A DNA stretch of 64,000 bases from Byssochlamys sp. IMV 00236 (taxonomy: Eukaryota > Ascomycota > Eurotiomycetes > Eurotiales > Thermoascaceae). The stretch spans positions 496,001 through 560,000 of the forward strand of contig MSJH02000812.1 of NCBI GenBank assembly GCA_001931875.2, written 5' to 3'. Below the pieces are notes generated by a model that was not told the DNA's origin, searched no databases, and saw only the letters and a list, made by a program, of their open reading frames with translations. Shown piece after piece: positions 35,432 to 48,111 of the stretch (within the stretch, counting starts at the first letter, position 1; each line of letters opens with the position of its first letter). The position numbers and the translations under genes are program-made.

Positions 35432-37901
35432 TTAATTAGCGCGGATAACAAGTTTGGACACGAATTTGTTCGACAAGCAATCAAAGTTATCGCGGCTGAA
35501 GGTCGAGCTGGGACGCGTGCGAAGATAGGCCTCTGTGAGAACGGTCAGCGATGTGTAGTCAATTGAATCTTGACTGGCTGCATAGTCATACCATATTCAG
35601 TGACATGTCGTCGGACTTCGGTCATGGTGTTGCAGACATCGGGATTCGAGTTGAGCAGGTGGTGATGCTTGTGAGTCTCCCAATCCGTAAAGGCTGGCAG
35701 CTTCTGGGAGATGGCTTGGAAAAGACCCACGATAACCCCGACGGGCGTGGTCTCCATGTCATTGCAGAACTTCTCCACGGCAGCCGCATCCTAACAATGG
35801 CGTTAGCAGGGCATTTCTCGAAAATAACGGCAGAACTACGAAACTTACGGGAACACGGTAATGGCAGTCAAACTGCATCTCCTCCCATACTGCGAGCAGA
35901 ATGGATGCCAGAATGAAAATGGTTGGCCAGTTCTTCAGCTTGTCACCGCTGTAAACGCTGGAGTAGAGAGCCGACAACTCTTCCAAGACGTCCTTCTGGA
36001 GCTCACGCCACATGTTCGCCATGGCGCACTTGACTTGGAAGTTGATCATGACCGGAGCCATCGTCTTGCCCTTGAACTTGGAGGTCTCGTCCTTGATCTT
36101 TCCAACAAATCCCTCCTCCTCGCCGATACCTTCGACCATGGTCACGTGAAGCGTCAGGTTGTACGCCAGAATGAGCTTGAGAGCCTTGCGGATCACGGGG
36201 AGCTTCGTTCGGAAATAGAAGCGGAAGGCGGTCTTCAGCATCTGCGTCAAGAATGGCGTCCCCTCGAAGTAGTCATCAACGAACTTCTCGAAGCTGCCGT
36301 TACCGTCGATGTGGCGGTCGAGATAATCCGACAACATGGCATGTGAGATGCCTTCCATCCCAGCCGATAGCTTAGCGGTGGCAACCTCATACTGAGTAGG
36401 TTCACGGTGCATGCTTTCTACCCAGTCCATGTTGAAGCACTCGTCATCTCGCACATAAACTTCGCGAGCATTAATTGGGAGGATCTGGCCATAGCCGTGG
36501 GTCACGAAAAGAGTCCTCTCATGCTCAGAAAAGCCCTTGATATTGCCGACGGAGAATCCGAGGGTCATGTGTCGCTCATAGTCCGCCTTCCAGTCCTTCA
36601 TGAAGTACCCGATCTCCTTGATGTCAATCCTGGTGCAGGGAACCTGCCACAACCTAGCATGGGATGGCTGGCAACCAGCGCACGGTTCTCCCTTGTCGCA
36701 CTGTTTTGGGGATTAGCTTAAAATTCAAACGGGAAACTAATCGGGGTCCCAATCTTACAGTCTTCTTCAAGAACTTGCACCGCAGACAGGCTCTCAACTT
36801 CCTGATCTCGCTAGCCTGTTTGCGCTGGTCTGGCTTCAGGGGACCCTTCCTCTTTCCAACACGCTTCTCAGTTTCCGGCTTTCCACTTTGCGACTGCTTG
36901 CGGACCTTGGTCTCCGCCGTCTTCGCAGCGATCGGGCTCTTGCGAGACGGTTTCCTGCTGGGAGGAGAAGCCGACGAAGATGAGCCGGACGAACGAGTCG
37001 GAGAAGATGACTTGTTGACAGGAACCGGCATTGGTCGCACAATAGCAACTGGGCTAGCAGTGACCGGGCTGACGGCAGTAGGAGATTGGGAGCCATGGGA
37101 GGTGTGATCATACGAGACACGTCGACCCACAGAGGAGGTGTACATCGACTCAAACGAGTCCGAGCAGGGCGAATTCACCGGGTTCACATTGACGTAGCCA
37201 TCAAACGAGGTGCGCGGGTGCTGGTCCAGATCGGAATAAGAAGACTCCGACAGAGTTCGGTCGTGCAGAGTGTGCGTCGGGTTGATGAAAATGCCTTGCT
37301 CCGGGAAGAAGTCAATGGAACGACGATTCTCGATAGTAGTCCAGCCATTATCGCTGCTCGAACTCGTCAGAGAGCGGACTTCCAGGTACGTATCCGTAGG
37401 CGAACTGCTGTCCGGCAGATTCGGCTGAGGCTGGTACAGAGGCATATCCGGCAGTCCATCGGGAAAAGCCATCAGGTCAGAATGGAAGTTTTGATAGGAA
37501 TAAGGCATCTCGACCGGCGCAGACATAGGCAGATAGGATCCGTCCAAGAGGCTCGTTTCCAGATGTCCTTGAGTCGCAGGCATGAGCTCTACGGGCGATG
37601 CTTGCAGAGGCATGCCATAAGTCGACGTGAAGTGGTGAGCTGCCGATGAGTGCTCATCCTGAGGATATTGCAGGTGGGGATGCAGCTGTTGAAATTGCCA
37701 ATCCGCCATCAGGTGAGAATCGTGAGCGACGGCCTGCTCGAAGGCGTGACCGCTGGTTTGCAAAGGTGAGATGTCTCGCCTTCCATCCGCTCGCTGACCA
37801 CTCTGGTCCACCGCCACGGGCCAATTCTGGGGCTGAAGATAGCCTCTCGAGTCGTAATCGAGCCCGACGAGGCCATCGTTGGTGATATCAACATTGGACA
37901 T
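35432..37901 (-). CDS. Zn2Cys6 transcription factor with large C-terminal domain
   Basis: Exons 37901-36759, 36700-35849, 35790-35592 and 35532-35432 (introns 58, 58 and 59 bp) give 764 residues. The ATG at 37901 (MSNVDITNDGL) has A at -3. Residues 1-330 are Ser/Pro/Gln-rich and disordered, then comes a basic Lys/Arg stretch. The zinc cluster is C372-x2-C375-x6-C382-x5-C388-x2-C391, with C403 as the likely sixth ligand. It is split by intron 1 exactly before C382, and the join KFLKKT/CDKGEPCAGC confirms the splice. The C-terminal 360 residues are an ordered, mostly helical domain (DIKEIGYFMKDWKADYE, TIFILASILLAVWEEMQFDC), unlike the usual fungal_trans domain. The protein should be a nuclear DNA-binding regulator. 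I do not recognise a named orthologue. It is divergent from the farnesyltransferase gene, 2.6 kb away. Confidence 0.9.
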
Positions 37902-40513
37902 GCTGGATGCCGCAGGTTCGTCAACAGCGAACAACCGGCTGCTGTATAAAAAAAGGATTGTCCAGGGAGGAAGGAGACCGTGAAGCCTGGAAAGAAGGGC
38001 TTCACAGATCGAGACGCCCAAAATCCGGGGGACACGAGAGGAAAAGAGAGCGAGAGGTTCATGGGATTAGGCGGCCCAGAGCCGGGCGGTGGGGGAGCAA
38101 AGCGGCGGTGAAGGAGGATGCGCTGGTTGAGATACGCTAGAGACTCTTGGAGGTTAGTTATCGCTATCGCGGGCTTGCGTTACTGGCGGCTGGGGTGACC
38201 CGTCAGATGACGGCGGCAGTTGCGGCCCCAGTCTAAATGCCACGCCGTCCCGTGGCTAACTCGGTTTGTACCTGCGAAGTACCTCGCGGCGCCCATATTT
38301 GAGACAGCATTCGTGTGTTGGTCGAAGCTTCGGTTGGGATCTACCCAGTCCTGCAGTGGCACTACACTGTAAATAGAAGCCATTATTCTTTTTTTTCTTT
38401 CTTTTTGGCCCTTTTGGAGCTATTCACGACTAAATACTATTTTAGCAGTTGTTGTTGTACGGTAGTACATCGCAGTTTTGCCGCATTGTGTACAAATGTA
38501 GTCCGTTGAACCGAGACATGGTATACACTACTGTCTAGTATCTAGGGCAACGTATCTAGATGATTTTATTACGTGGTCTCAACGACAGGTACAGGACACT
38601 CTGGAATAAGGCTATAGAGTCAATTGACTTGACTCACAAATTGCAACTGACTCAACGTTCTCCTTCACGGAGGGGGCTGGGGGCCACCTTATACTACTAC
38701 CAACTTACTACTACTTGTAATTGTAGGTATACTCCGTAGTGAGGCGAGACACGGGTCACGGCCCGAACCCCGGGAAGGAACATCAACCAGGGTTGGAACG
38801 GGAGGAACATCAATGGGTACTTGGCCCTTTCGCCCTACTCGAATCAGAATAGGGTTAAACACGCCGGGCCGTGTTGATACGCCCCAAGAGGGCTGTGGCA
38901 ATTGGGATCCGACCAGACCCCCCGCCGTGGGCAAGTCATCCGTCCCGTGCCCGGCTATCCAATCAATCCGCCCATGATCATACCTTCAACTTGTTGGCTC
39001 TGTGCATGCATGAGAAAATGCATCAGGATTGTCCGTGCGGGCGAATGGAAGCACAGCGAGTGCGCCGTCCAGGTCTTTTTGGTTCGATTGCTTGATGGAA
39101 TTCATCGTCACGCAGCGTCGTGGATGGCTGATGCAAGGATCTGGGAGCAACTTTGTGTAGGGTGTAGACTAGAACTACTAGAACTAGGAAGGAAAAAAAA
39201 AAAGACACCACACTCTCTGCAGCCCCCGTGCTGCTTGTTTGGGCTGGCAAACCCATCAGGATGAGCCGACTGGATTCTCAGCAGATCGGAGGATCCTTTA
39301 GTGTCCGGCCCAGACAACCCTGCCACAGGATAAAGTTCCCCGTTGCGTCTGAGCGGGGTTCTATTGATCTATCTAGTGGGGAATTATTTCGTGATAGCAG
39401 CAAGAAGAAGTAGATCTCTTTCCTGCTCCTCGGTTGTCAGATAGATCACCAAGGTCACGGCGTTTTAGTTACCGTTCGAGAACAAGTTGCCACGACTGAG
39501 TTGGCAAAAAAGAAAATACCCGATCTGGATAACTACGAGGGCCGTATCTACCTACTCTCTGACGGGGTCACATTGTGATAATAATAATGAACGAGAATGG
39601 GTTTGCTCTTTGTCCTCGCTACGGATAAGATACGAGAGCGCTATCGCACGCAAAAGAAGCACTCTTATCTCGGGAAGTTTATTATTCCCATCTTACGTGC
39701 AGCTGTCATCATAAACCATGCTTATACATTTACTTCATATTGCGTGCGCCCGCTGTGGCATGATCAAAATAACTCTGCATTGGCCAGGGACTCGTCGTTG
39801 ACAACGTGTCGCATCCCGGAACAACCCCCCGTTAAAGGGCGCTGCTGAGCTATTGGCTCTGATATATCGGTTAATGCATCAAGTACAGTCATGCAGGCGC
39901 AGGTTCGCACATTGCGCATTCCTTTGCGGAAGCTCTCATCCTACCATTTCCCACGGTCGATGTTATCATCGCTCACTTATAGCAAAACAAGCTCCGTTCC
40001 TCGTGAAAGGCCGCAGCAGGATTTCCACATGACCAGAATCGAGCGATTGTGGCATTATATTATTGTAGATAGAGTAAATCTCCTGGGCGCTCTTGGCGAC
40101 GGTTTTTTCGTAGCTATGTGGCTATCCCTTTGGTCCCGCACAAGAAACCCCCCTCACCAAAAGATATCCGAATAGTCCAGGGCTGTAATTTCGAAGATAA
40201 ACATTTCCGCGCGAAATGGCAGTAATATATATGAAAATTCAGCCTTGAGCCACCAAGGCTGCTGCCGCACTGAGTTTATTGACGGATTCCTGCGCAACTG
40301 GTGTCTTCGCCCAGTTGGGGTTCTTTGTGGGAAATGGAGGGGCTCGGCGGGGAACACCTGGCTGGGCCCGACAACAATACCTACACAAAGCACCATATAT
40401 AATTTTGGAAGGATATCTGAGTTGAAATAAGGGGATGACAATAGGATTCAATAGTTGGCTGCTCACTTTCTCTGTTCTATGTGATAAAAAGAAGACCATC
40501 CACAGCGGCTTCC
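37902..40513. other. Long divergent intergenic region
   Basis: About 2.6 kb between the zinc-cluster gene (-) and the farnesyltransferase gene (+). Only short overlapping frames; no gene, repeat family or RNA recognised. The motif TACTCCGTA, often over-represented in Aspergillus genomes, occurs once near 38730. Confidence 0.55.
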
Positions 40514-42513
40514 ATGCCTTCTGTTTCAGTGTCAGGAAAATACCGTCGAAAAGTTCGTTTTCCGTCAAGCAGCAGGCCCATTCCACCAGTGTCCCACAAG
40601 AAAATCCTGCGTGAGTCGGGTGACAAAGACTCTCACGGGGACGGTGACCAATCTAGCGTGTCTGGCTCGAAAGATCAGGCACCACGAAAGCAGCGCAGCA
40701 AGATGGCTGTGAGCGAAGAGCATCCTAGCATACCCAGGCTGTTCAAGGAACCACCTCCGATCCGGGACAGCTTGTCTACAGAGACCTCAGAACTCCAATA
40801 TGAGACTCTAGAAAAATGTCTTCCATTCCTGAAAGGGACAGAAAGCAGTCTGATAGGCTCTCTAAACGAGCACGGAGTGCCGGCACTCCAAAAGGATGAT
40901 CACATTGAATACCTGTATGATTCCTTAGAGGACTACCCGAGTAACTTCGTGGGCATCGATTCCAGCCGTCCTTGGATGGCCTATTGGGCCCTTGCTGGTC
41001 TGTCTCTTCTGGGTGAAGATGTTACAAAGTATCGTGAACGGTGAGGCATCCAGAGTATCTTCTTCTCCCAATCTACGTTTGATTATTGAATTCCACCTTT
41101 GTTTTCCCCGTGTTTTGTACTCTTCATAAGGAAAAGATAGATAATTCTTCTTGTCTGAGAATTGCTAATGATGAAACCCTACAGAGTGATCACTACATTT
41201 ACTCCTATGCAGAATGCCACTGGTGGGTTTGGCGGGGGTCATGGCCAGCTGTCTCATTGCGCATCAACTTATGCTGCAGTTCTTTGTTTGGCGATGGTCG
41301 GGGGAGAAGATGCCTTCAGTATCATCGATCGAGAAGCGATGTACGTGTTTATTGCCCATATTGCATGGACCAACTGTTTCAAGCTTCTAATTCTGGATAT
41401 CAGGTGGAGATGGCTGGGTGATGTGAAGCAACCCGATGGAGGCTTCCAAATGTCTGTCGGCGGCGAGGAAGACGTGCGGTAAATCTCCGTCCCAATTGCC
41501 CCACCATACTAGTGATAGCTTCTGATATTAACGATATCAGAGGTGCGTACTGTGCTATGGTGGTCATCTCTCTGCTGGATCTGCCGCTCGAATTGCCACC
41601 TGAGGCTGCAGCCAGACAAGCCGGTTTAGATACGTTCTTGAGTGGATTGCCAGAATATCTCGCAAGATGTAATGGTTTGAGAGTTTACCCCCGGTCTTGA
41701 TCACGCATTGACAGACAGAGTTTAGGTCAAACATTCGAGGGTGGCATCTCTGGAAGCCCCGGAACGGAAGCACATGGTGCATATGCTTTCTGTGTCCTGG
41801 CGTGTTTATGTATCCTGGGGAAGCCAGAGGAGACCATTGCCCGGTATGCGCCTGTATGCTCTCCACTTGCCAACTGTCATTGCTAAGGTTTCTAGGTACA
41901 TGGATATCCCGCTCCTGTTATCCTGGCTCTCTGCTCGACAATACGCACCTGAGGGAGGTTTCTCCGGAAGAACCAACAAATTAGTCGATGGATGCTACAG
42001 TCATTGGGTAGGAGGTTGCTGGCCTCTGCTCCAGGCTGCCCTCAATGGCACACAGTCCCTATCGCAGCCCGTGCAACCGTCTGTTGGCAGCCTCTACAGC
42101 CGTGAAGGGTTGACGAGATACATACTCGCCTGCTGCCAATCAAAGAGAGGCGGCCTCCGTGATAAACCTGGAAAGTACGTTGCGACAACACCCCTAGTAT
42201 TCATGTGGCGATGGATCTGTTGACAAGAAGAAGGCACCCTGATTCGTATCATACCTGTTACACATTGACAGGGTTAAGCAGTCTCCAGAATTATCACTTC
42301 CACACGGACGACTCATCCGCATCCCGTAGTGTTTTCAGTTCCGCTTTCTCCTGGAAGTATACGCCTATCGTCTCGTCTTCTCAGGTTGAAGCTGATGTAA
42401 ATGTTTTTGACGAGCGTGACAGGCTGCAAGCATTTCATCCAATTTACAGTATACCTCACAAGGCAGCGGAGAACATGCGTGCGTGGTTCGAATCGAGAAG
42501 CCTCGTACTCTAA
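40514..42513 (+). CDS. RAM1: Protein farnesyltransferase beta subunit
   Basis: Seven exons (40514-41040, 41185-41340, 41404-41478, 41541-41668, 41726-41843, 41896-42174, 42234-42513) give 520 residues. The ATG at 40514 (MPSVSVSGKYRRKVRF) follows a GTG-opened extension. All six introns are GT-AG and restore prenyltransferase alpha-alpha barrel repeats: NATGGFGGGHGQLSHCASTYAA, KQPDGGFQMSVGGEEDVRGAY, QTFEGGISGSPGTEAHGAY, PEGGFSGRTNKLVDGCYSHW. The zinc ligands are visible as Asp and Cys in LVDGCYSHW and His in YHTCYTLTG. The enzyme with its alpha subunit attaches farnesyl to CaaX proteins such as Ras and mating pheromone in the cytosol. The N-terminal 80 residues are a basic, poorly conserved extension. 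Intron 1 (144 bp) is the longest. Confidence in identity is very high. Confidence 0.95.
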
Positions 42514-44968
42514 AATGCAAGCTTCCGCGGCAATGGAGAGGGTTAGTTTAGCCTGGCCGGCATGTGTATTATTAGGAATGGAGTTATGCGATATTTGAGA
42601 GCATATAACTAGTCGTGAAAATGTCACTGTTGTCAAGGGGTCCAGACCGGGTCTCATGGCGAAAGGTGTCATCGGCGCGGTATCGTCCCTACTCTAGGTA
42701 CCTAGAGTGAGTGGCTAAGTAGTAGACTTGGCTGAGCAATCTCTTAAAATGGCATCTAGGCGGGGTACAGAGCATACTGTGCTTGATCTCGCCGCCAGAT
42801 CCAATCACGTATTATTCTGTCTATTGCTTCGATACTTCTCTCTTTTTATATACCAGAGATTCGTGAAGAAATAAGATGCAGAAACCATAAGAGCGTACGG
42901 CCAATGAGCCAGCGCCCTTGGCCGTGAATCTCGCCCGCACGAGACCTGCTGTCGACGGTGTGCAACATCAACTCTCCCGTCTTTGCCCCCTGTTTCTGCC
43001 ACCAGAGTCAACAGAGCAAACGCTGACCGTTTAACTCCAGGTTGTTCAGGGTTACTGGCCGCCATCGAATCCATTGCGTGCGAGACGCTGCTGGGAACCT
43101 CGAGTTTACGATAACCTCAACGAGCCGGCGACCCCGGTCCAAGTCTATTTCTTGCCCGCCTCCTTGGCGCTTGCTCGAGCGGCAAGTTGGACTCTTTTTT
43201 GACTCCATGGAGCCTGGAGAGACGGGCAGAACACGGTGGGGTTTTCTAGGCATCCGGAAAAACCGCCATCGCGGTTCTACCAGGCAGCTTCTGAGGTGCA
43301 CAGCATGGCAGTTCTGTGGCTCCTGAGGAACGAAGAGGAAATATGCTTTTTGGATAAATCATCATCTGAGGACGTGCCATCGTGCGTGATGGTCATCACA
43401 CTCCCTCCGGAATCGCTGGTTACAAGATGTCCCGTCCTCTTCTGGAACGCGTCGCATGTGTTCCCCACTGCGAGGAGCGCCCAGCAGACTGCCAACTCAT
43501 CAGTGCATCCGATGCGGCGACGCTTGTCCGTCGAATGATAGAGCACAGTTTGGAGGCGCTACGCCGGTACCCACGGCGAGAAGAAGTCTGCTCGCTATCA
43601 CGATCCGCCAGAGGATCGCCTGCAAAGGAAGCGTTGTGCGATGCTCTCCACTCGTTCTCTCTCAGGTTCAGCAGCTCCCGAGTCCCAGTAAGTAGAACTC
43701 GGAGTCCAGCCCTTGACCCGACAAAGCGGTCAGCTTTCCTTTTGAGATCCCTGCCGAATGTCACAACCCGTCATGACAACTAAGGGAGGACTACTGACAA
43801 TATGCTTGGCTTGGCCGAAATCTGATGGTACTGTTTTCCCCTGTCCGGACGTCAGCTTAGACGGGGGCACGTTCTGCGCAACGCGACTCCCAGATCTCCC
43901 CAATCATGAAGTACATTTAGTGGAAATCGACAGCGCTACCAGAATGCTCGACGCGCCACTTGAGGCGGTAGTTTCTGACGCGCTGCGGGGTTGAGACTCA
44001 CGATGGCTCTGCCGTTGAAAGACGAGCCCCTTGATAGCGAATGATATCGGCACCGTTCTGCAGTGACAGTGGGCCTTACTAGGCCCAGCGTTTGAACGCG
44101 TTCTTTCAGGGTTGGAAGCCAATCTCTGATTCCTAGATCGGCGGCGCATCCTACGGTGATAGGTCAATGGGAAGCGCTCGATCTTAAGAAATCTATCACT
44201 GGTAAAGAGCCATGCCAGCACATCACGGTGAGAAACAGAAATGGCAGAAGGGAGATGAAAGCTCGCATTATTACACACTGAGTAGCGACCAATCTGGAGA
44301 ACACCAAAGCGACCTGGGACGTCGGTCCTCATGTCTATTTTCAGCCCCACCTTGTTCATTTGCAGTTGCATTCAAGCACATTGTGCTGTCGACAGTGGCA
44401 CGTCGTTTGCTTCAGCCGCCGGCTCTGCCGTCCACTTGTACAGTTTCTCCCCCGAGGACCAGCTGTCCTCTCTTAATTGACCCAGAAGTCGTCCTTCAAT
44501 TCAATTCCTGATCTCTCCGGACTACCTGGACATCTTCATTTCTGAAGATCCACGACCGTATCCAGAAGGTCTGGTTGGCAGCAGCAGCTATATTCCAATT
44601 GCCATCAATGTGCATTTTGTGATTACGGAGCTTCTTACGGAATCAATTGCCTCCGACATTCCAGACTCCTGCGTCGATATCGTCAGCTTCCCTACTGGGA
44701 GAAGAAGGAAAAAGAATATCACTGGATCCAATTGCGCCGTTGAGATGTATTACATCCTTTACTTGGCTAGTACGTTACCATCCATTCACGTGCACCCCCT
44801 AATCTACATGGAAAAATTATAGCGAGAGCTATATCTTCAACTGCAATTGCACGATATTTTCTTAAGCTGCCCATGAAACACACTTGGTCTCTGGCCATTC
44901 AATATTACCCTTTCCCAGCAAGGCGACATGCCAGATCGGCCAATCCCAAGCCACTCCCCTCTAGTCTT
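42514..44968. other. Intergenic stretch with an unidentified coding-like segment
   Basis: About 2.45 kb. The plus strand from about 44350 to 44780 carries an almost open frame containing VHLYSFSPEDQL, then a TGA, then LISPDYLDIFISEDPRPYPEG and ITELLTESIASDIPDSCVDI. It reads like protein but has no ATG-to-stop model and no family I recognise. Frames at 42950-43780 on both strands are GC-rich but have no domain. It may be a decayed gene. The last part should contain the promoter of the gene at 44969. Confidence 0.4.
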
Positions 44969-45475
44969 ATGACAGACTCCCTCATTGGATCTGATTCAGC
45001 TGCAGCAGATATCTTTAGAAAACGTTTAGTGTTTCATAGCCAATAACCATTTTGTACAGGTCTTTGCCGTCGTCGCCGTTGGGGTGATCCTCTATACGAA
45101 GCCTATTCCTGCCCCACAGGATATACATGCGTTGTGCGCGTCAATAATCGCGAATACCAGACAGACATAGTCTGCGAGTCGGAGACTCTGGCTCGCGAGA
45201 ATGCTGCGATGCGTGCATACCTTATTTGCCGTAACTTTTCGGTCAACGACGGGATGTATCCCGCTGGACATGACCATGGAGGAGTGGTGCAGGGCGTTCC
45301 CGTAGCCATAGGCACCGGCCGGAGGGGCCGCTTCAATGACGATACAGACACATCGACCAGTGCAGGAAGCAGAAGCGGTGGCAGCAGCCCAGAAAGCTAC
45401 GAAGGCCGGGTTGGCTTCGATCGTCGAACATCTGGCCCGGCTAGGGCTCTCGCCTACAGCGGTCGTGCCTTATAA
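44969..45475 (+). CDS. Small dsRBD-like protein
   Basis: Exons 44969-45023 and 45060-45475 give 156 residues. The first exon (MTDSLIGSDSAAADIFRK) leads to RLCRRRRWGDPLYEAYSCPTG, then YTCVVRVNNREYQTD and LARENAAMRAYLICRNF. This is the alpha-beta-beta-beta-alpha pattern of a divergent double-stranded-RNA-binding (DRBM-like) domain, with the final helix A-R-x-x-A-A-x-x-A-Y. The C-terminal 60 residues are Gly/Ser/Arg-rich. The intron is only 36 bp and its donor (GTTTAG) is poor, so the first exon is uncertain. Without it a continuous frame still covers nearly all of the domain. Function is unknown; such proteins occur widely in Eurotiales as hypothetical proteins. It is 5.2 kb upstream of an Argonaute gene; a functional link is only a thought. 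Confidence 0.6.
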
Positions 45476-46508
45476 GCCGAGCACCTGCGGCTACCATTTT
45501 ATTTTCCCGTGGACAGGGACGACATCGAGTTTGGTTTTCAGGAGATCAGGGTGTACAAAGGGGGACAAAAATTACGACGTTATGACTTTCATGAATATTT
45601 TCTGGTTCTTATAGATGGAAAGAAAATTCAGCCTGAGCAACGACATGTTTCTCACTGACAGATGCGATGATAACGACGATCGGGCTAATGACTGATAGAA
45701 TGTACTGCTCCTCTCGGATTTTTTTTTTCTTTCTCTTATCTCTTTTCCGGTAACTCAGCGGTTTCAAACTCTCTCTGGGTCATGTCAATGGTGCGTAGCG
45801 CAACATTGTTCGTTTCTCTTCGAAATCGCGTGGAGGCCAGCTGTTGATTTCAGGGGCGGAGCTTGTGGTATTTCTCTTCCTGCTGAGGCTTATGGTAGGC
45901 GTTACTATCTCCGCCTTCAATGAGACGTCGACTTGACAGTGCTATTTCACTGGATTGGTCACCATGAATCTTCGTCAATGAGCTATTGAATACTAGTTCA
46001 TAATCTTCAGTGCACTTCTTTCGTGGCATTATCGGATCAAGTTGCCAGTCCTTGCACATAGTTGCGCGGGAGCGCTTCTGACGGTTGCAATAAGCTCTAG
46101 ATAGATAGTTCCCATAGCCTTCAGAATACCGTCTGTCAATTGCCCTATCTACGGCCCATCAAGCTTACAATTACTGTATGTTCGTTTTATACTCCTAGCA
46201 GGAGGTCCCTTAAACGTCATAGTTGCCTGAGGCAGAAATAGATAGACGAATTTGCATTGTTTGCATGGCCGAACCAGTGATGACGTAGATGACGGCCCGC
46301 GTACCTGACAATATCCAAGGACAGTACAGGATCTAACAAGATCAGCCCCAAAGCTGGGGAGAACAGCGTAGTTATAAGCAATTTCTCCGTATACTCAAAA
46401 AAATCCCCTAGAGAAAAACATCCTGTTCCCCATCCAGGTTATCATGCGCTTCAAGGCACCCTGTCCCTACGCTTCCCGCTGCTAGGCTACTTAAGTATCT
46501 CACGAACC
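45476..46508. other. Intergenic region upstream of the calcium uniporter gene
   Basis: About 1 kb. It contains a T-run near 45719-45735. A 69-codon ATG-started frame (minus, 46059-45850, ending EEKYHKLRP) is not supported by any family. The last 300 bases should be the promoter of the gene at 46509. Confidence 0.5.
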
Positions 46509-48111
46509 ATGAGTTACGTTCCGGGCCGCGCAGTAGTAGCTGTCGCTCGCCCTTCGCTACGCTGCGCATCACCCAAGGTTACAACGGCTTGGAAACCGGC
46601 TGCTACTACTACCGTCCCCCTCGCGAAGACCTTCTCTACATACCGTGTTCGACCTACGTCAAGAACAATTGAGGCGGCTCCACGAATATGGAATCGACCA
46701 CAATCGGTGGTTCTCGGTGGTGTCTATCTCCTACATGTTCGACAATATGGCTCCGAACCAGCAAACAAGGAGAGCCAGAGCGATGACCCGGAATATCTGA
46801 GGACAATTGAAGAGATCAGGAAGAAACAGCGTGAGACTCCGTGGCAGCGAGAGGGTTCGAGCGAGTCTCCGGTGCGCAAGCAGCGGTCTGCTACTGCAAT
46901 GACCAAGGGTAAGACATGGCATCCTCGCAATGACAATGGATTTTCCCATCTGAATAGATGCTGATGTATTGGAACTCATAGGGAAGCTTCTAACCACCCC
47001 CTCGCGACTCTTGAAACTCATACTACCGGTAACGACTCGCGACCATAACGATGACCGGAAAGGTACGGACAGTCCTATCGAACTCCTGGGATATAGAGGC
47101 TAATTTATATCCATAGATATCGAGCCCTTGGCTCTTCTGGTGCATCCTCAACAACCCCTGTCTTACTTGGAACGGCTCATCCAAGCAGAAATACCTCCCG
47201 TCAAGGCTGCCGATGGCAATGTGAAGCCTCCATCGATCTCTTTCATGGCGATGGAGATAGAAGACGATGTAGTGAAACCGAGACCTGCAAAGGATCAAAA
47301 GGACGTTGAAGAGCAAAAACAAGAGGAGGCGCAGCCTCGTCGCTCGCGCAAGAAGGGTGGTCCGATCGAAGATTCGCATAGATACTTGGAACGACCAGAC
47401 CCGGCGGAAAGCGGCCAGACTCAGCGGTTCGTCCGCTGGTCGGCTTCCACGGAGGTTGGAGATTTTATCAGAGACGCGGCCCGCGCGAAGGAATTCATCG
47501 TGGTTATTGAAGGATCGCCTCTTGGCGAAATACCCGTCGCAGTGCCCTCGTTTGAAGATCGGACTTACTATTTGAGGATGAGGCTAAGGAAAGTGTCGAA
47601 AGAGCTGAAGAGTATGGCCGTGATCAAAGAGGAGTGTGATGCGCTCGCCCATCGCGGGGCACAGAGGGTTGCGATGGGTGGTTTTGGTGTTCTCGTCTTC
47701 TGGTGGTACCTGGTCTATCGGTTGACTTTCGAAACGGACCTGGGATGGGACACCATGGAACCAGTGACCTATCTGGTCAGTTTGTCTACGCTAATGGGCG
47801 GTTACCTCTGGTTCCTGTACCACAACCGAGAAGTGTCTTATCGATCTGCTCTTGATTTCACTATCAATAAACGCCAGCAAGCCTTATACCAAACGAAGGG
47901 TGTGGATCTACAGCGGTGGGAATCGCTCATTGACGAGGCCAATTCATTAAGAAGGGAGATTAAGTCCATCGCCGCCGAGTACGACGTGGACTGGGACGAA
48001 AAAGCAGACGAAGGAGATGAACGAGTCACCAGAGCATTGAAGCAGGACAGAAAACAAAAGAACGGAAAGTCCCGAGACTCGAACTCGAAGGAGGACGAGG
48101 AAGACGAGTGA
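46509..48111 (+). CDS. MCU: Mitochondrial calcium uniporter pore subunit
   Basis: Exons 46509-46908, 46982-47062 and 47117-48111 (introns 73 and 54 bp) give 491 residues. The first 60 residues are rich in Arg, Ser, Thr and Ala and nearly free of acidic residues, a mitochondrial presequence (MSYVPGRAVVAVARPSLRCA). The MCU domain has two transmembrane helices (GGFGVLVFWWYLVYRLTF and YLVSLSTLMGGYLWFLYH) joined by the selectivity motif, here WDTMEPVTYL (Asp372, Glu375) where the canonical motif is D-I-M-E. C-terminal coiled coils follow (INKRQQALYQTKGVDLQRWE, EANSLRREIKSIAAEYD), then a charged tail. The channel carries Ca2+ into the matrix across the inner membrane. Fungal MCU often acts without EMRE. 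The position of the Asp and Glu ring residues is intact; the Thr substitution is noted as a finding. Confidence 0.94.

Noticed and set aside
45850..46059. 69-codon minus-strand ATG-started frame
   Set aside because: Short, no homologue recognised, no supporting context; left as intergenic.
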